A stretch of DNA of 64,000 nucleotides from Ziziphus jujuba (lineage: Eukaryota; Streptophyta; Magnoliopsida; Rosales; Rhamnaceae). Location of the stretch: assembly GCF_031755915.1 (NCBI RefSeq), contig NC_083383.1:4096001-4160000 (forward strand), given 5' to 3'. Numbering within the stretch: position 1 is the first letter of the stretch; each line of letters opens with the position of its first letter. Both the position numbers and the translations under genes were made by a program. Below the pieces are notes generated by a model. It was not told where the DNA came from, did not search any database, and saw only the letters and a list, made by a program, of their open reading frames with translations. Shown here one piece after another: positions 34,844 to 47,614 of the stretch.

Positions 34844-35431
34844 AAAAGAAAAAAGAAAAAGAAAAAACAAGGTTGATTAATTTCAAAGCTAATGAATATA
34901 TATTATGATCAGTAAACGAAAAATATCGGAACACACACACAGACACAAATATATATATACCTGCTTCCAATACTGATATAGAGGCTGCAAATTATGTTAT
35001 CTTCTTCTTCGGAGAAACCTCCATGCTTAATATTAGGGCGAAGATAGTTTAACCATCTAAGGCGACAGCTTTTCCCACATCTCTTAAGGCCTAATTAATT
35101 CAAAATCGAAACAAGAAAAGTTCATTTTAATCTCTAAATGTGTAAGATATGTTAAATTCACTGGTAAAGTTTATATGATTTGCTTCTAGCTATATATTAC
35201 TAATTAAAAGAAGAATTTAGCAAAGCAAAATGAAAGAATTAGATCATTATTTAGCTATATATATATATATATATATGTCAAAATCAAACACATACCGATC
35301 TTCTGGGGCAAAGCAATCCAGTTACCGCCGGTACCATGCTGTTCAATATATGACTTGAGCTTAGCATCTTCTTCAGGAGACCATGGTCCTTTCTTCACGT
35401 TGGCTTTGTCACAGCAAGGAGCTCTCCCCAT
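33980..35431 (-). CDS. R2R3-MYB transcription factor, RAX/MYB36 group, 3 exons, 360 aa
   Basis: This nuclear DNA-binding regulator belongs to subgroup 14, whose Arabidopsis members control axillary meristem initiation (RAX) or root endodermis differentiation (MYB36). Exons are 35431-35296, 35090-34961 and 34796-33980, 361 codons with the stop. The start MGRAPCCDK is the canonical R2R3-MYB start. R2 (about residues 14-61) has [14 protein letters not shown] and [10 protein letters not shown] with the Trp spacing. R3 (about 67-112) has F in place of the first Trp (GGFSEEED), then [23 protein letters not shown]. The two introns sit at the usual R2 and R3 positions. The remaining 240 residues are Ser/Asn/Glu-rich and acidic near the end, as in an activation region. 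The intron before exon 3 carries a 24-G run close to the acceptor. The group assignment is strong; the exact orthologue is not fixed. Confidence 0.95.
34810..34833 (-). repeat. 24-bp poly-G (sense) in MYB intron 2, next to the 3' splice site
   Basis: In mRNA sense, intron 2 ends with a T-rich/A-rich tract, 24 consecutive G, 13 nt (ttgtttattatag), then exon 3. The G-run sits where a pyrimidine tract is normally found. Confidence 0.95.
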
Positions 35432-35531
35432 GTTCTTCAATTTTTTTTTTTTTTAAATTCTTTTTTGAATCTTGTGTTTTCTTTGAGCTTGATGATGTAG
35501 CTTTCTCTCTCTACAATGTAAAAGAAGAATT

Positions 35532-35534
<3 letters not shown>

Positions 35535-35577
<43 letters not shown>
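35535..35577. repeat. (AG)n microsatellite upstream of MYB
   Basis: About 21 AG units (CT on the MYB sense strand) lie 104-146 bp before the MYB ATG, probably in the leader or core promoter. Confidence 0.95.
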
Positions 35578-35580
<3 letters not shown>

Positions 35581-36675
35581 ATATTATAATATCTGTAAAG
35601 GGATAGAATTTAAAAGGGAGGGTGTTGATTAAAGAAGTGTCTATGAATAGAAAATTCCAGAAAAATGAGTGTGCCAGGGTAAGAAAACAAGGATTTTCTC
35701 CTTGTCTTTCTTAGTCCAGAATCAATTTGTACATCAAGGCTGCTGATTTTCTTGGAACCGTAAGTCCAATAACCTTTACCATCAATCAAATGGGACATAC
35801 ATTAAGACGTTATACCATTATAAGCTTATATACATATAAATTAGATAATATATAATGCCACAAATATTATTTATTTGCCGCATCTCAAATTATTGTTGCT
35901 GTGATATTATGACATTGATCATGCTATTAGCTGTTATAAGATTAGGACTAGTTGATGTTGAGACCTAGCTATATTGATGGATCCACAGTTGCCACAAAGC
36001 CTCCAAGTCAATGGATTTATTTTGAACTATAATATATATTTAAGCAAAATCTCATGCCAAACCAAACTTTATTGGTTGAATAAATGGGTGAATAAAAATT
36101 AAAATATTATTAATTGTTGAAAAGAAGAAGAAAATGAAGGTCAAATTGATCATGGATCCGATGTGGCCGTAGCATGTCCAAAGGTCTAAAACTATATGGA
36201 AGAGGGTCTAGAAACAATCTTACAATATATAACCGATGTTGAAATAATGTGGAATTTAGTGGGGGAGGGGGGGGTTTTCCTTTTTGGTAGGTGACCAAAT
36301 GACCAACAATGAGAAGAAGAACGCCACCGGATTTGTAAGGGGACATAAATATTTTGTATATAGAATATAGTGATGGCTAGCTCGTTTCTCGAAGCTCTCT
36401 TTATCCCTCTAGTCTTTTTGTATTTGTGTGGCAATTAAATCGAGTGGAAAGCTTCACTTGCCACTATCCACTGCGTACGACCACATGGCCCCTACATGTT
36501 GCGCCACGTGTCGAATAGGAATTGATTAATGTATATGAAATGAACAAATTTGTTACGTTTTCTCTTGCACTCTATCGATTCACAATGTATTGTATACGAA
36601 TAAATAATAAAAATCCAGATCACGGAAAACAAACATGAATCAAAAGTTTATTTTGTATATATATATATATATACG

Positions 36676-36724
36676 CATATTTGTTTTTTTTTTTTTTTTG
36701 GGTGAATATATATTCATATTTGTT
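36676..36724 (-). mobile_element. poly-T/GGGTGAAT micro-insertion with 10-bp flanking repeat
   Basis: Exact catatttgtt at 36676-36685 and 36715-36724 flank T(14)GGGTGAAT plus 7 bp. On the minus strand this is ATTCACCC followed by an A-tract. Confidence 0.65.
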
Positions 36725-38622
36725 GCAACAGAATTAATAAGAGAATTGCATTGTGACTTGTAAAAAGGGTAAAAGGGGATTCAAAAGTGGGCTACTAGCT
36801 AGCTAGTTGTAACAATTGTTATAAGGAAGGAGAAATCAAAAGGAGATAGGGATTCTATGTGCAACGTATGTGGGTGGGTAGAGACCAACAAATGTCACAT
36901 CAGAGGCCTTCCAGCCTTTGACCTTTTGTAGTTGGTCTCTCTGCTCTCTGCTTCTCTTCCGGTTTGGATAGTGCGTGACAGATATACACATAATCTTATA
37001 TATGTTCCTGCAACAACGCAGTCATTCTAAGCATATTTTTAAAAATATATCCAATATCTGACTGTTATTTCAAAATAATAATAATCATCATTTTCACAGC
37101 AAAAAAAAATAATAATAATAATAATCATCATCATCATAAAAGTTATATCTGATTGCACCATGACCAAAGCCTCCGCTCAACACCACTCCATGTCATCAAT
37201 ATACTTCAGTTATTTACTCTTTCGCTTTGAGACTTGCTCTCAGAGTTTTATTTTTCTTTTCTGAAAACTGTGATTTCAGTCGTTGAGTAATGTCTGAATA
37301 GTTTCGAATTTGCGAGGAAAAAATAATAAAAATACGTAAAATATTTTCGTTTCATTATTTGCCAAAAAACTATAAAAAATATATATATAAATTCATACAT
37401 ATAAATTGAGAATTTGAGAATAAAAGATGCATTATAATTTTATTTGGAGGTATTGCGAGGATTTTAGCTTCTTTGTTATTCAAATAAAGGATAAAGATAA
37501 AACACATGTGCTTGAGCTCGCATGAGGGTGGTTTGAATTGAAAAAAAAAAAAAATTGTTGCCAATTATTTAATTTAAAAAAACAAATTGCAGGAAGAAAA
37601 CGTTCAACACCTCCACCTGCAGAAATGTTAAAAATCCTGACATGGAAAACAAAACTCAGAGCATTTATAAGGGATATGGTTTAGTTGGTCAAAGACCACT
37701 TTTTTTCTCAACCCTCTAATATCCCCACCAAGCTATGTCTCTTTTCCCTCTCTCGTAATTAGAGATATAATTCCAATTTTAAAGGGCCTACATGTTTGAA
37801 AATTTGATGTTTTTGACAAAATCTTGGTTTTACAGTACAGCTAATACAAGCCCCATTCCAAGATTTACTATAATTTTCTTCATTTGACGGAAGCAAAAGC
37901 ATTTTTGTTTTTTTAAATGATGCGCAAACAAAATTAACCATAGCTACTTCTCCACGCAATACATTACCTTTTTTCCTGACCATATCTTTTTAGTTGGATA
38001 TATTTTCGCTCCATCATTAATAATTAAACTTGGCACTATTATATATGCTTTCTGCATTCAACAGTGACTACCCAAAACCTGAATATTGCATATATATAAT
38101 TAATATCCGAAGAACGAAAATTCTCTTACATGGAAAATTGGCCTACAGATATCATACAAATCAATGGTTATATGCATTGAACAGATATATTGGACTTAAA
38201 ACTTAAAGGCGACATTCAAAATATACCCACGAAGGATTTGAGCAGTCAACATCTTTTAATGAGCTTTATTGGCCGAGTTTGTGTCTGCGTTTTCTTTAGC
38301 AAATTCAATTTTCTTCTCTGGCTGCGAGTAACATATATGCATGTATCTGGTGACATAATCCAATATTAGTTTGCCTAATTAAGTTACTCCATGACTGTAA
38401 TCTTTATATCTGGGAGTGTACCATGTCATTAATTTTATTTCCCTCTAATATTGTCTGAGTTGGACTGAATGAAAAAAATAAACAAATAAATAAATATTGC
38501 CTACCAGACTAATGTTTTTTTTATGGTTTTATCGTGAACCACGTTTCTATTCCTTCTTTTGTTAGAAATATCTTATGTTACATTCACTTAAAAATAAAAA
38601 ATAAAAATAAAAATATACATTA

Positions 38623-38643
38623 GTTGTGGTTTTTGACCACAAC
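38623..38643. repeat. short perfect inverted repeat (possible MITE remnant)
   Basis: gttgtggt at 38623-38630 pairs with accacaac at 38636-38643 around a 5-base loop. A related ttagccacaacaatta follows at 38653-38668. Such gttgtgg words are common at the ends of small DNA transposons, but no complete element is visible. Confidence 0.35.
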
Positions 38644-39148
38644 AAATAGTTTTTAGCCACAACAATTAGTTCTAGCAACGAAAATAATTGTAATTAAAAC
38701 TTTTAATGTTTTGAGCACAACATAGTAATAGACATTTATTATGGCTAATGCCCTCTTTTTTTTACGTCGTTAATTTTTCACATATGAGTTCTTCTATGTA
38801 ATTATAAATGTTAGGTTCACATTGTTGACTCTTATTTTGCTGACCAGCTATATTTCTAACTGACTTGATACAAATCATTCGAAATTCATGAATGTAATTA
38901 ATATGCATATTGACAATTTGATATTTATTTATCATGGACCGCTTGTTTTTTCTCTACTTCATTGTTATCGTGTCGGAGGTTCTGTTGCAAATTTATCCCT
39001 AGCTTTTACGTATTTTTCGCATCAAGGATCCGCCTAGTCTTGACTGGTTTTATTATCCAAGAATTGGGCTATGTTGCTTGTCTCCTATTTTTAACTTTCA
39101 TTAATCATAAATTCCACATTCTTTTTATACAATTTTATCGTATTCAAA

Positions 39149-39202
39149 GTATGTTACAAGGATTCTCTCAAAAAAAAAAAAAAAAATGTATGCCACAAGG
39201 AT
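39149..39202 (+). mobile_element. poly-A micro-insertion with 15-bp flanking repeat
   Basis: gtatgttacaaggat (39149-39163) and gtatgccacaaggat (39188-39202) match at 13 of 15 positions. They flank only tctctc plus an A-tract and t. Confidence 0.65.
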
Positions 39203-39759
39203 AATAAATTCATATCAGCTAAACATGCAAAACAATGACTTTATATCAATCCTTTAACAAAGTCAAAACCAATTATATCCTAGTCACAATCAAAAATTAT
39301 ATCCTAGTCTAACGTGAAGGACTAAATTGTTGTAAAGCCTGTTTTGGACCAAGATTAAATAGGCCGAAGCCCAAACTATCTTCGACAGGCCCAGTATTTA
39401 GTTTGCAACCAAAAGTCCAACCTCTTATGAAACATCCACCAAGGTAACTTCATCAACTCTGACCTCGTATCCATTGGCGTAGGTCAAATAACATTATCAT
39501 TCTTACAAAAACTCCGTAACCCGAAAAATACTGTTAATTCAAAAGAAGTACCCAAACATCCAAAATTCATCTCGACGTACAATATTAACTTCTGAATCCA
39601 TCTTTGCAATTCGTCAAAAGAAATTCAACAAAAACATATGCTAAAAAGCTCCTTACGGCTAAAACATTCATATTTCATACATCAAAATGGAACGTCGTGG
39701 CCATATATACAAAGCCAAGAACAAACGAGCAGCTAAGAAATCCTTATTGTGTGCACCTG

Positions 39760-41826
39760 AAATCACTGGCAAAACCTCTTGTAAAGAGGCATTGGTGTTG
39801 AAGGGCCTGAAGCCTCCATGGGTGAGTTTCCAATAACAGAGTGCCCTGTAATAGGAAATACAGCGTCCAGGAACTCCTCGTCTTCATGTGACAACTCTAA
39901 ATTCTCACTAGTAAGCAAGAAATCCACTTCGTTTTCCTCAAATTCGAACATAAAGTCCATTGATATTGCCTTACTCAAATAATATGTTGCTGTTGCATCG
40001 GGTCTAACATGTGGTAGCAAGCAACCTTTGAGAATTTTTGTCCGAGAAAACCATCTTTCTTGACTCCACTTGCAGGCGTCTACTCTCTGATCGCAGCAAA
40101 CGAAAACATATTTGTAGCGGTTTACTCACATATACAGAGGGATGAAGCAAGGATTTTGTGGCCATGTGCCTCTAATTCAACGACATGTTTACGCGAAAGC
40201 CAGAAAGAAAACCCAACACTAATTTTGCAAAATTCTTCGAAATCAGCCGGTGTCTTGGATTGGCTATCTTCAGATGCTCCAATGACTGCATATTACGCAC
40301 AAGGCACACAACGGACTTTGAAAGGTTTTGAACTCCAAGCGATTCCTAAACCTCAAAAAGTTTCCTAGGAGAAACAGATGATAAGCTGCCGCTCTTAGAG
40401 ACCCACACAGACACAGGTAACTGTTACAGAATCCAAGAATACCTTCTTCAGTTGTAAGTTACCTGGAATGACTAGCTCCTCTTTGCACACAATATATATT
40501 TTTCCAGACATAACAGCAGGTAATTTGGTCAACTTTTGTTTGAGAATATCTTCCACATCTGAATTCCAGTTTTCTATCACACGCCTCCAAAAAGAGCAAA
40601 ATTCTTCAACAGTCAATCCATAGTAACATTTTAAAGCCCAGCTGTTCCACAGCTCCAAGTAATTATTTAAGCATGGACCTTCTACAACTCCATAGGCTGA
40701 AAAGAAAAAGGGGAGTAATTCTTCATCATAATATTTGTCAAGAGAATATAAGCGTGAACCAAACAGATTGTCCCTATCATGAAGTACACAAAGCCGAGAA
40801 TTCTCCCATTTTCCACCATCAGTACCATTACAGTCAGAAATCCAAACCTGGGAGTTACATTTATTTAGCACATCTACTCCCTAGAACTTGTTGAGAAAGT
40901 TTCTCTTAATTGACGTTGTCTCTGTCAGTGAAAATTAAATCCCAGAAAGAAGAGAACAAACATCAATGGGATCTACCTTCACCCCTATCGCTCTTAACCG
41001 ATCCTTGTATACAAATATGTCAGTGCCAAAAACTTTGCATCAATGGCTGGTACATCTGACTGCTTCAGAAAATTTTCCCAGGATGAATCAAACATAACAC
41101 ATTCTTGTGGAGCTACATAGCCACTCGTGATCTTCAAAAACCTGCTTTTTGCAATGTTCTCAAGAAAGTTGTCAGGCAAGCATCGGTCAAATGGCTTCAA
41201 CATAACATATTTAATGCACTCTAATAAAGAGATCGTGCCCTCAACAATTATGAGTTCAGATTGGATAGGGCTGTTTAGACCTTTCACGACGAAAAGAGCA
41301 CCTGTCTCTCAAAGCCAGTGATGACTCCAAACATTTGTAGTTCGTCCATGAACTTATACATGCCAACAATACCATAAAATCCACCATCAATAGGGGGAAG
41401 GTCAACAAAAGTTGAGATCAGTGCCCATTTAGAACTGAAAATAATTGATTCCTTTGGAGCCTTGTAACTGTGACGTGTTTTTAACCACTTTTCGGTCAAC
41501 AGCCACTCCAGTTCCCAGCATTCTAATGACATGTTTTGACTCAGTTCTCTAAGGCAAGGTAACAATGATATCACATTGGCAGGAGCCAATTTGGAATAAC
41601 GAACTAAAGACTTGAAATGTGCAACAATTATCTCAACTGTCTTGGCATTATCAACTGCCACCCCAGCAGCCTCCAGTTCATTCTTAAAATGCCTAATTTC
41701 ATTCCCATAGAAAGACTCATCAATGGAAGGAACCTTCAGAGAACTTAGTAAAGAATCCCATCTTGAATCAGGAAGAATAGTCTCGGAAGGACCATTGAAG
41801 CCAGAATTCGTCTTTCAGAGCTTCTA
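39760..41826 (-). pseudogene. NO VEIN-like protein fragment, multiple frameshifts
   Basis: On the minus strand successive frames give parts of one large protein. From about 41826: LPDSRWDSLLSSLKVPSIDE and CLRELSQNMSLECWELEWLL to 41284. Then MKGLNSPIQSELIIVEGTISL, SGYVAPQECVMFDSSWENFL (41287-40994). Then CNSQVWISD, LYSLDKYYDEELLPFF and LKQKLTKLPAVMSGKIYIV (40871-40395). Then broken pieces and FMFEFEENEVDFLLTSENLEL to about 39763. The repeated pattern sW-x-x-L-x-x-x-x-VP-x-ID is characteristic of the plant NO VEIN/sacsin-like family of very large proteins carrying a histidine-kinase-type ATPase domain elsewhere. That ATPase domain is not present here. There are at least three frame changes and several stops, so this is a dead internal or C-terminal fragment. 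The family call is from remembered motif order. Confidence 0.6.
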
Positions 41827-42148
41827 AACTTTCTTTTAGACATGGTTTTCAGCCATCGGCTTTTCATTTTCATGTAGAATTTTATACAGTGCATAATTTT
41901 TCAGCTTTGTTTATATCTAAGGTTCTATATATTTCAATAGGTAATCAGCATAATTGCATACAAGGCTTTTTTTTTTTTTCCCTTCTTGGGGAGCCTTCCT
42001 ATAGCGGAAAGGAAGATTTAAAAGTACAGGGATTGAAACACACCTAATCTTATATAGTTCTAGAAACTGATTAGAAGAGTAATTAATATATGGATGATAC
42101 ATCTTTCTGTACAGTTTACATGGTATTGGTTGATTAAGATAAATAATC

Positions 42149-44879
42149 TCAATCAATTTCAACAATCCAGCCCTTCTTATCCTCCGACAAGCCCTTTTGA
42201 ATCCCAACCAAATCTGAGTATAGTTCTGCGCTCACTGTCTTAGCACCAGTTCTGAATTCAACCCTGCATGCATACACAAATTATGTACATTAGCTAATAT
42301 TTCTGTTTCTTACTGCCCGTTATTATATTATAACATGATCATCAAGTGATAATGATATACTTTGTGTTATGGTATGTAATGCTGCCTACAGAGGCAACGC
42401 CTACAGCAGTTCCAGTGCAGAACACTTCATCAGCGTCCATCAATTCATCCACCGCTACTCGGCGTTCCTCAACCTGCAGCAATCAATGCACCATAAGACT
42501 GCATCCAAAACCAGTCCACATGTTAAAAGGATTATGTGATTTCACAAACAAACCTGATAACCATGATCACCAGCAATCTCAATGATGCTTCTTCTAGTTA
42601 CTCCTGCAAGTATAGTCCCATTTGTAGCAGGTGTTGCAATCATATTGCCCTTTAAATAAAAATAGAAGTCAGGTTATTTTTAAAATAGTCACAAGGAAAT
42701 TAATAGGAGTAATTGAAATTCAAAAAATATATGCACCTTCACAATGAAAATGTTACAACAAGAGACCTCCTCTACATATCTCTTATTCACCGTGTCCAGA
42801 TATAAAACATCTGAAAATCCTCTGTTCTTTGCTCTGATTTGTGCTTTCAACACCTGCTCACCGATGACGAGGAAAATCTAAGATGGGGGTTCTCAATTAG
42901 ATTTTAATACTTTCACCAAAATAAAAGAATGGTACACTTACAGGGGCATAATTCGAAATCGCTTTGACACCTCCAGTTCCACCAGGAGAGGCACGGTCGA
43001 ACTCATCCTCCACATATAAATTCAACGGCGCAAAGCCCTCCTGTTTGCACATCCAGTGGAATGCATATAAAACCTCCTACCAGGTTAACGTTAATGGAGC
43101 TGTAATAAGATTCAAAATTGAAAAAGAGTATCCACCTTGAAATAGTTGCATACAGGGGAAGCATATACAAGGAAAGTATGTTCTGGAGATGGTGCTAAAC
43201 CCAATACAGGACCACTTCCCATCAGCAAAGGCCTAACGTACAGAGACCCTTTTCCAGGGGGTGGAACCTGTTCATAAATCATAATTTAAAAAAAAAGAAA
43301 AAAACACATGTTTAAGATTGAAAAATTAATAAATTTTGATTATATATTTTATTCAACATTTAGAAACATTATATTACCCAACGCTTATTAGCCAGGACGG
43401 TTTGTTTGACAGCATCGACAAATTGGTCAACCGAGGGTGAAGGCATGCACATTCTTTCAGCACCAATCTTCATTCGAATTGCATTCTGATCTGGACGAAA
43501 GAGAAGAAGTCGTCCATCTTCTTTTCTACATGCTTTTATACCTTCAAACAATCCCTGTGACGATTTTCACCAAGTCATATGATCTAAATTTGACTTTGAC
43601 TGAATTTTAATGCTTAACCGATCCCGTCTGGAATCTTATAACTTTATGTGGTTCTAGTTTTTCAATATGAATTTCAAAACAGAAGCGGCAAAATCAATGG
43701 AATTTTTTTACCTGCCCATAATTGAGAACCCCTGCAGAAGGGCTGAGCTCAACTTTTCCATAGCGATTAAGTTGACCCTGCTCGAAATTCCCTTCTTTGG
43801 CACATTTCATGATGTACATGTAATCAGTTGGCACTAGACCAAATCCAAGATTATCCCAGTCCACATCAGCACTTTCATCGTCGCTGAAAATTAATAATTC
43901 CGATTTCAGATTTGCAGGAAAACAAAAAATCAAAATAAAAATGAATTACAATTACTACCACAAACATTTGAAATGGCAGAGCATTAAAGTAGATAACGTG
44001 GTATAGGCAGAGCATTGCAGAATGTGTATATTACTTACCAAATATTAGACAACATACTTTGGACCCCCCCTAAAATATAACAAGGTTGTACAGATGTTGC
44101 CATTTTCACATGACCATTACTGTAAGTGATTACCTATAAACAAATTGTTCACGTGCTTGTGGCAGAGAAGATGATGACAGAAATGCTAAGTTATAGCGAC
44201 ATCCGAGCTGTAAAATTGCACAAAAAGGAAAAATAATGTAATCTGTTTTCTTACAAATTAAATTCACACTCAGACAAGGAGTAAATAATTGAATAACTGA
44301 TATAACTTCTCAGTACACACTCTACTTCTTTGGAATAGGTTTCCCTGAGCAGGGGAACAGTAGCAAAATGCATATAAATAGAATACCTAATATAAAAGTG
44401 ATTCTGTATAATATGTTTCTTCTTTTAAAAACAATCAGAAAATTTACGAAGAGCGAAATTGAAATGTTTTGGAAGAAAATATTATTCAATGATCGCAGTT
44501 CAGTCTGCAAGCTGCAGCCCACAGAAGTTGATGTTAAATTTTTAACAAATTCAACTCATTAAATAGAAAAAAGTAAGTTAAGTAGAGATTATATCTATTA
44601 TATAATATTTTCCTAACATTAATACATAGTGAAGAGGGAAATAACAGATTTATAAATACAGTCATTTTACAATAATCCAGTTGATGTTTTTAAATGTTAA
44701 AATAAAATCCTTCATCTACACCAAAAAAGAAAAAAACAACTCATATAGCAATAGAAACATCTATATATAAAAGAGAGAGACGTCCGAGACTGAAAAATGA
44801 AATTAACCACCTTGGACATTGAAGAACCAAGTCTAAAAGATTCAACCAAATTGCGCAAGCATAATCTCCTCGTAATCAT
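42149..44879 (-). CDS. BCAT: branched-chain amino-acid aminotransferase, copy A, 10 exons, 387 aa
   Basis: This class IV PLP aminotransferase interconverts Leu, Ile, Val and their 2-oxo acids with glutamate/2-oxoglutarate. Exons (minus) are 44879-44811, 44207-44134, 43883-43712, 43554-43378, 43267-43136, 43040-42942, 42853-42737, 42649-42554, 42473-42361 and 42263-42149. Phases agree throughout, 388 codons with the stop. Residues 1-48 ([20 protein letters not shown]..) are Arg/Ser-rich and nearly free of acids, suggesting an organelle presequence, more likely mitochondrial. The core starts at [51 protein letters not shown], then [14 protein letters not shown] with the PLP lysine at about residue 234, [13 protein letters not shown] and [16 protein letters not shown] are all intact. 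It is the first of four tandem copies and shares all exon boundaries with copy C. A candidate TATA (GTATATAGT, minus) lies near 45045-45053. Confidence 0.95.
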
Positions 44880-45380
44880 GGTTACTAATCTTCTCGATAT
44901 CTCTGATAATCAAGCAGTTCTGTGAAGATAATTATCGGAGGATAAAAGGGCATATAGAACCAGTAATAGAGGCAGAGGCAGGGGCAGAGGCTGAAACAAA
45001 AAATGCAGAGGCAGTGGCATGGAAAGGCAGAGGAGGAAGCCAAAACTATATACAGAAAGCGGTTGAGCCACCCAACCCCGTTTTCCCATTGTGGGTTTGT
45101 GTTTTCAAAAAAGTTAATTTTAGTATTTTTTATGGGATGGGACAGAGTGGCAATACACATCCAATAGTGTCATGAATGAATGGATTTTTAGCAGCCCACT
45201 GTGCCACGTCATATTAAATGTTTTTGACACTTATATGGACATATCCGTCGGCCCATGGGCCCATTGTTAGTACAAAGCCGCCGAATATTAGGCGTTACGT
45301 ACCCTTCCTGTCATGGTCACGCTGTCATGGTAGTGTACCGCATTACGGTACATGCGGTGCGTGTTTGTGTGTTTATAAAT

Positions 45381-45443
45381 ACACTTACGTGCTTTTCAGC
45401 AAAAAGTAAAATAAAAATAAAAAATAAATAAAAAGACACTTAC
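45381..45443 (+). mobile_element. A-tailed micro-insertion with 8-bp flanking repeat
   Basis: acacttac at 45381-45388 and 45436-45443 flank gtgcttttcagc plus a long A-rich tail. Confidence 0.5.
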
Positions 45444-46355
45444 ATTATTTTTTTATTTTTTGCTAAGTATCACATTTTTATTCTGTATCACATTTTTTTT
45501 GCTTACTAATCTGTAACGCATTTGAATTAATGAAATATTTTCTGTTTTCAACGCCATATGCTAAACACACACAAAAAAATAAAATAAAAACTGTACTCGG
45601 ACGTCTCCAAAAGCATGTGATCTGATTGGTAAGTATACGGATCAGAAAAATAAAATAGAGTTATTGTTAATGCATTTTATATACGTAGAATAGAATTGAT
45701 TAGATTCATTTCGTTTATTATTTATAATATACTCTCCATGCTACTCATATTTTCTTCTTTATTTTATATTATATGCTAAGCAAAAGGAAACAATAAATTG
45801 CGTACATGAAATTTTCCTATTACTGGATCAGGATGGCTGGTTGGTACAATTTTATCGGTTTGGATCAACTTTTTTATTTTATTTTTTTCCGGATAAACTT
45901 GAATCAACTAGCAAATGCAAATCCGTTTAGAATAATTTTATTTTTTCTCCCACTTTAAAAGTAAGTTAAAAGTAGTGGAAATCTATTTTTTTTTTTAAAA
46001 AAAGATAGAAATAATTAAGGCATCAACTTCCACTAAGAAAAAAAAAACAAAAAGTACGAGATTTGTCTCGCTCCAAAGAGTTCCAAAGTATAAGATAAAA
46101 CTGGCCCAAACTTTTGAACGATTTGCCATAGTCCAAATAATTAATTAATTTTATTTGTCTTTGAGAACGATGTTTTAGCCATCTTTCATTTTCCACCAAC
46201 TTTAAGAGTTTGTGGTTCATACGTATCCTTTATAATCTTTTACATTATTAATGTTTTACTTATTGGACGATTCCTACTCATCATATAATGATTGGACTGC
46301 CAATGGGCTAAAAAAATTTTCCAACTGTTTTTCTGCAGAGCTGATTTCTCTGAGG

Positions 46356-46408
46356 ATGATAGTTAAAATATGTTAGCAAAAGGAAAAGAAAAAGTATGAT
46401 AGTTAAAA
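46356..46408 (+). mobile_element. A-tailed micro-insertion with 13-bp exact flanking repeat
   Basis: atgatagttaaaa at 46356-46368 and 46396-46408 flank tatgttagc followed by an A-rich tract. A possible second one follows directly at 46418-46469 (ttattggcttt / ttaatggcttt around a T-tract). Confidence 0.65.
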
Positions 46409-47098
46409 CTAATATCGTTATTGGCTTTTTTTTTTCTTTTTTTAGAAATAAGATATTATTAATGGCTTTGGTTTGATATTTTCTTACTGATAAGAATCTT
46501 GGGTTTATTATATTATCTTATTATTGTTATTATTATTATTATTTTTTTTTCTTGTGAATTAGGAATTTTGGGTATGATCATGCCATGTGACATGCTGGCT
46601 TAGGAAATTAAATCAGATTACAAAACTTTCAAACCAAACTAGAAATTGATATAAAAAGAAATTTAGGCAATTAATAATTTTTTTATTTATATATTTTTGT
46701 TCGGACCAAAGGCAATTCATACATTTGACATTGTTCATATGACAAATTTATATAAATAGTTTAAGTGGTGGTATCTTATATAATAGTGACATTACACCAT
46801 GTGTATTTTTTCTAACAATAAAATAAAACAAATGAATGTTAACGAGTGAAATATAACATATGTCATCCATATACTAATCAAATGAAAATTGTTTTCATTG
46901 TTGATTATTAATTTAATTGATGTAATTATATGCTCCGATGGATTTTCTTGAATTTGGGTAGAGAAAAAAAAAATAAAAAATTGATGACCTACTTACCATA
47001 AATTTAAGCTTTTGATAAAAATAATAATTTAATTTAGTATTAAAGTTAAAAATTCTTTAGATCTCAGTGCAAAACTATCTCCATCTAAAAATTTAAAA

Positions 47099-47129
<31 letters not shown>

Positions 47130-47390
47130 TCGAAATAAGTTCAAAGAAGACTGTTGAGCCTACAAGTTAGAAGAAATATGGGAGAAAAATATATTAAAAA
47201 AAAATTATGATCCACCATCTATTAAATTAATCTTTTTGAAAAAAAATGATAATTCAACTTAATTAAACATGTTAAAAAATTTTAATATTATCACTTTGTT
47301 TAATCAAATTTTGTTAAAAGTCTATATTCATATTTTAAACTCACGTCAGAAAAATTTTTCTGTTCTGAGTACAATATTAATATCTATTTT

Positions 47391-47446
47391 GTTTAAATTG
47401 GATTGTCATGCCCACAAAAAAAGAAAAAAAAAAAAGGTTTAAATTG
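47391..47446 (+). mobile_element. A-tailed micro-insertion with 10-bp exact flanking repeat
   Basis: gtttaaattg at 47391-47400 and 47437-47446 flank gattgtcatgcccac followed by an A-tract. Confidence 0.65.
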
Positions 47447-47614
47447 ACGAAAAACCAATCAAATCAAAACCCATGAAAATAACATATTCAATATGATTTC
47501 AGTTAAATTTGATTTTCAGATGATACATTTTTTCCCATATATGTTCAATGGTCTGGTCGAGAATATATCGGGTCAATAGGTTATAGATTTGAATATGGTG
47601 GATCTGCATGAAAT

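Larger units (their letters stand above)
35600..39700. other. MYB upstream region and intergenic DNA, no gene seen
   Basis: No supportable coding region. Micro-insertions occur at 36676-36724 and 39149-39202, and a hairpin at 38623-38643. cgccacgtgtcg at 36503-36514 contains a G-box core and might serve the MYB gene about 1.1 kb away. Confidence 0.55.
44890..47600. other. intergenic DNA between BCAT A and B
   Basis: No gene is seen. 44930-45390 is GC-richer (gaggcagaggcag-type repeats, gtaccgcattacggtac inverted repeat near 45335) and probably holds the copy A promoter. The rest is AT-rich with micro-insertions at 45381-45443, 46356-46408 and 47391-47446. Confidence 0.55.

Noticed and set aside
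37074..37131. Apparent 18-bp target-site repeat (AAT)n-ATCATCAT around cacagc-A(9)
   Set aside because: Both repeats are themselves AAT/ATC microsatellite, so the match can arise by chance or slippage; not counted among the supported insertions.
40060..40368. 102-codon plus-strand open frame in the NO VEIN-like region
   Set aside because: The opposite strand carries pieces of the NO VEIN-like pseudogene in order, so this is an antisense artefact.
44140..44600. Extra exon or short gene between BCAT A exons 1 and 2
   Set aside because: Open frames on both strands here are short and lie inside intron 1; copy C has no matching sequence in its intron.
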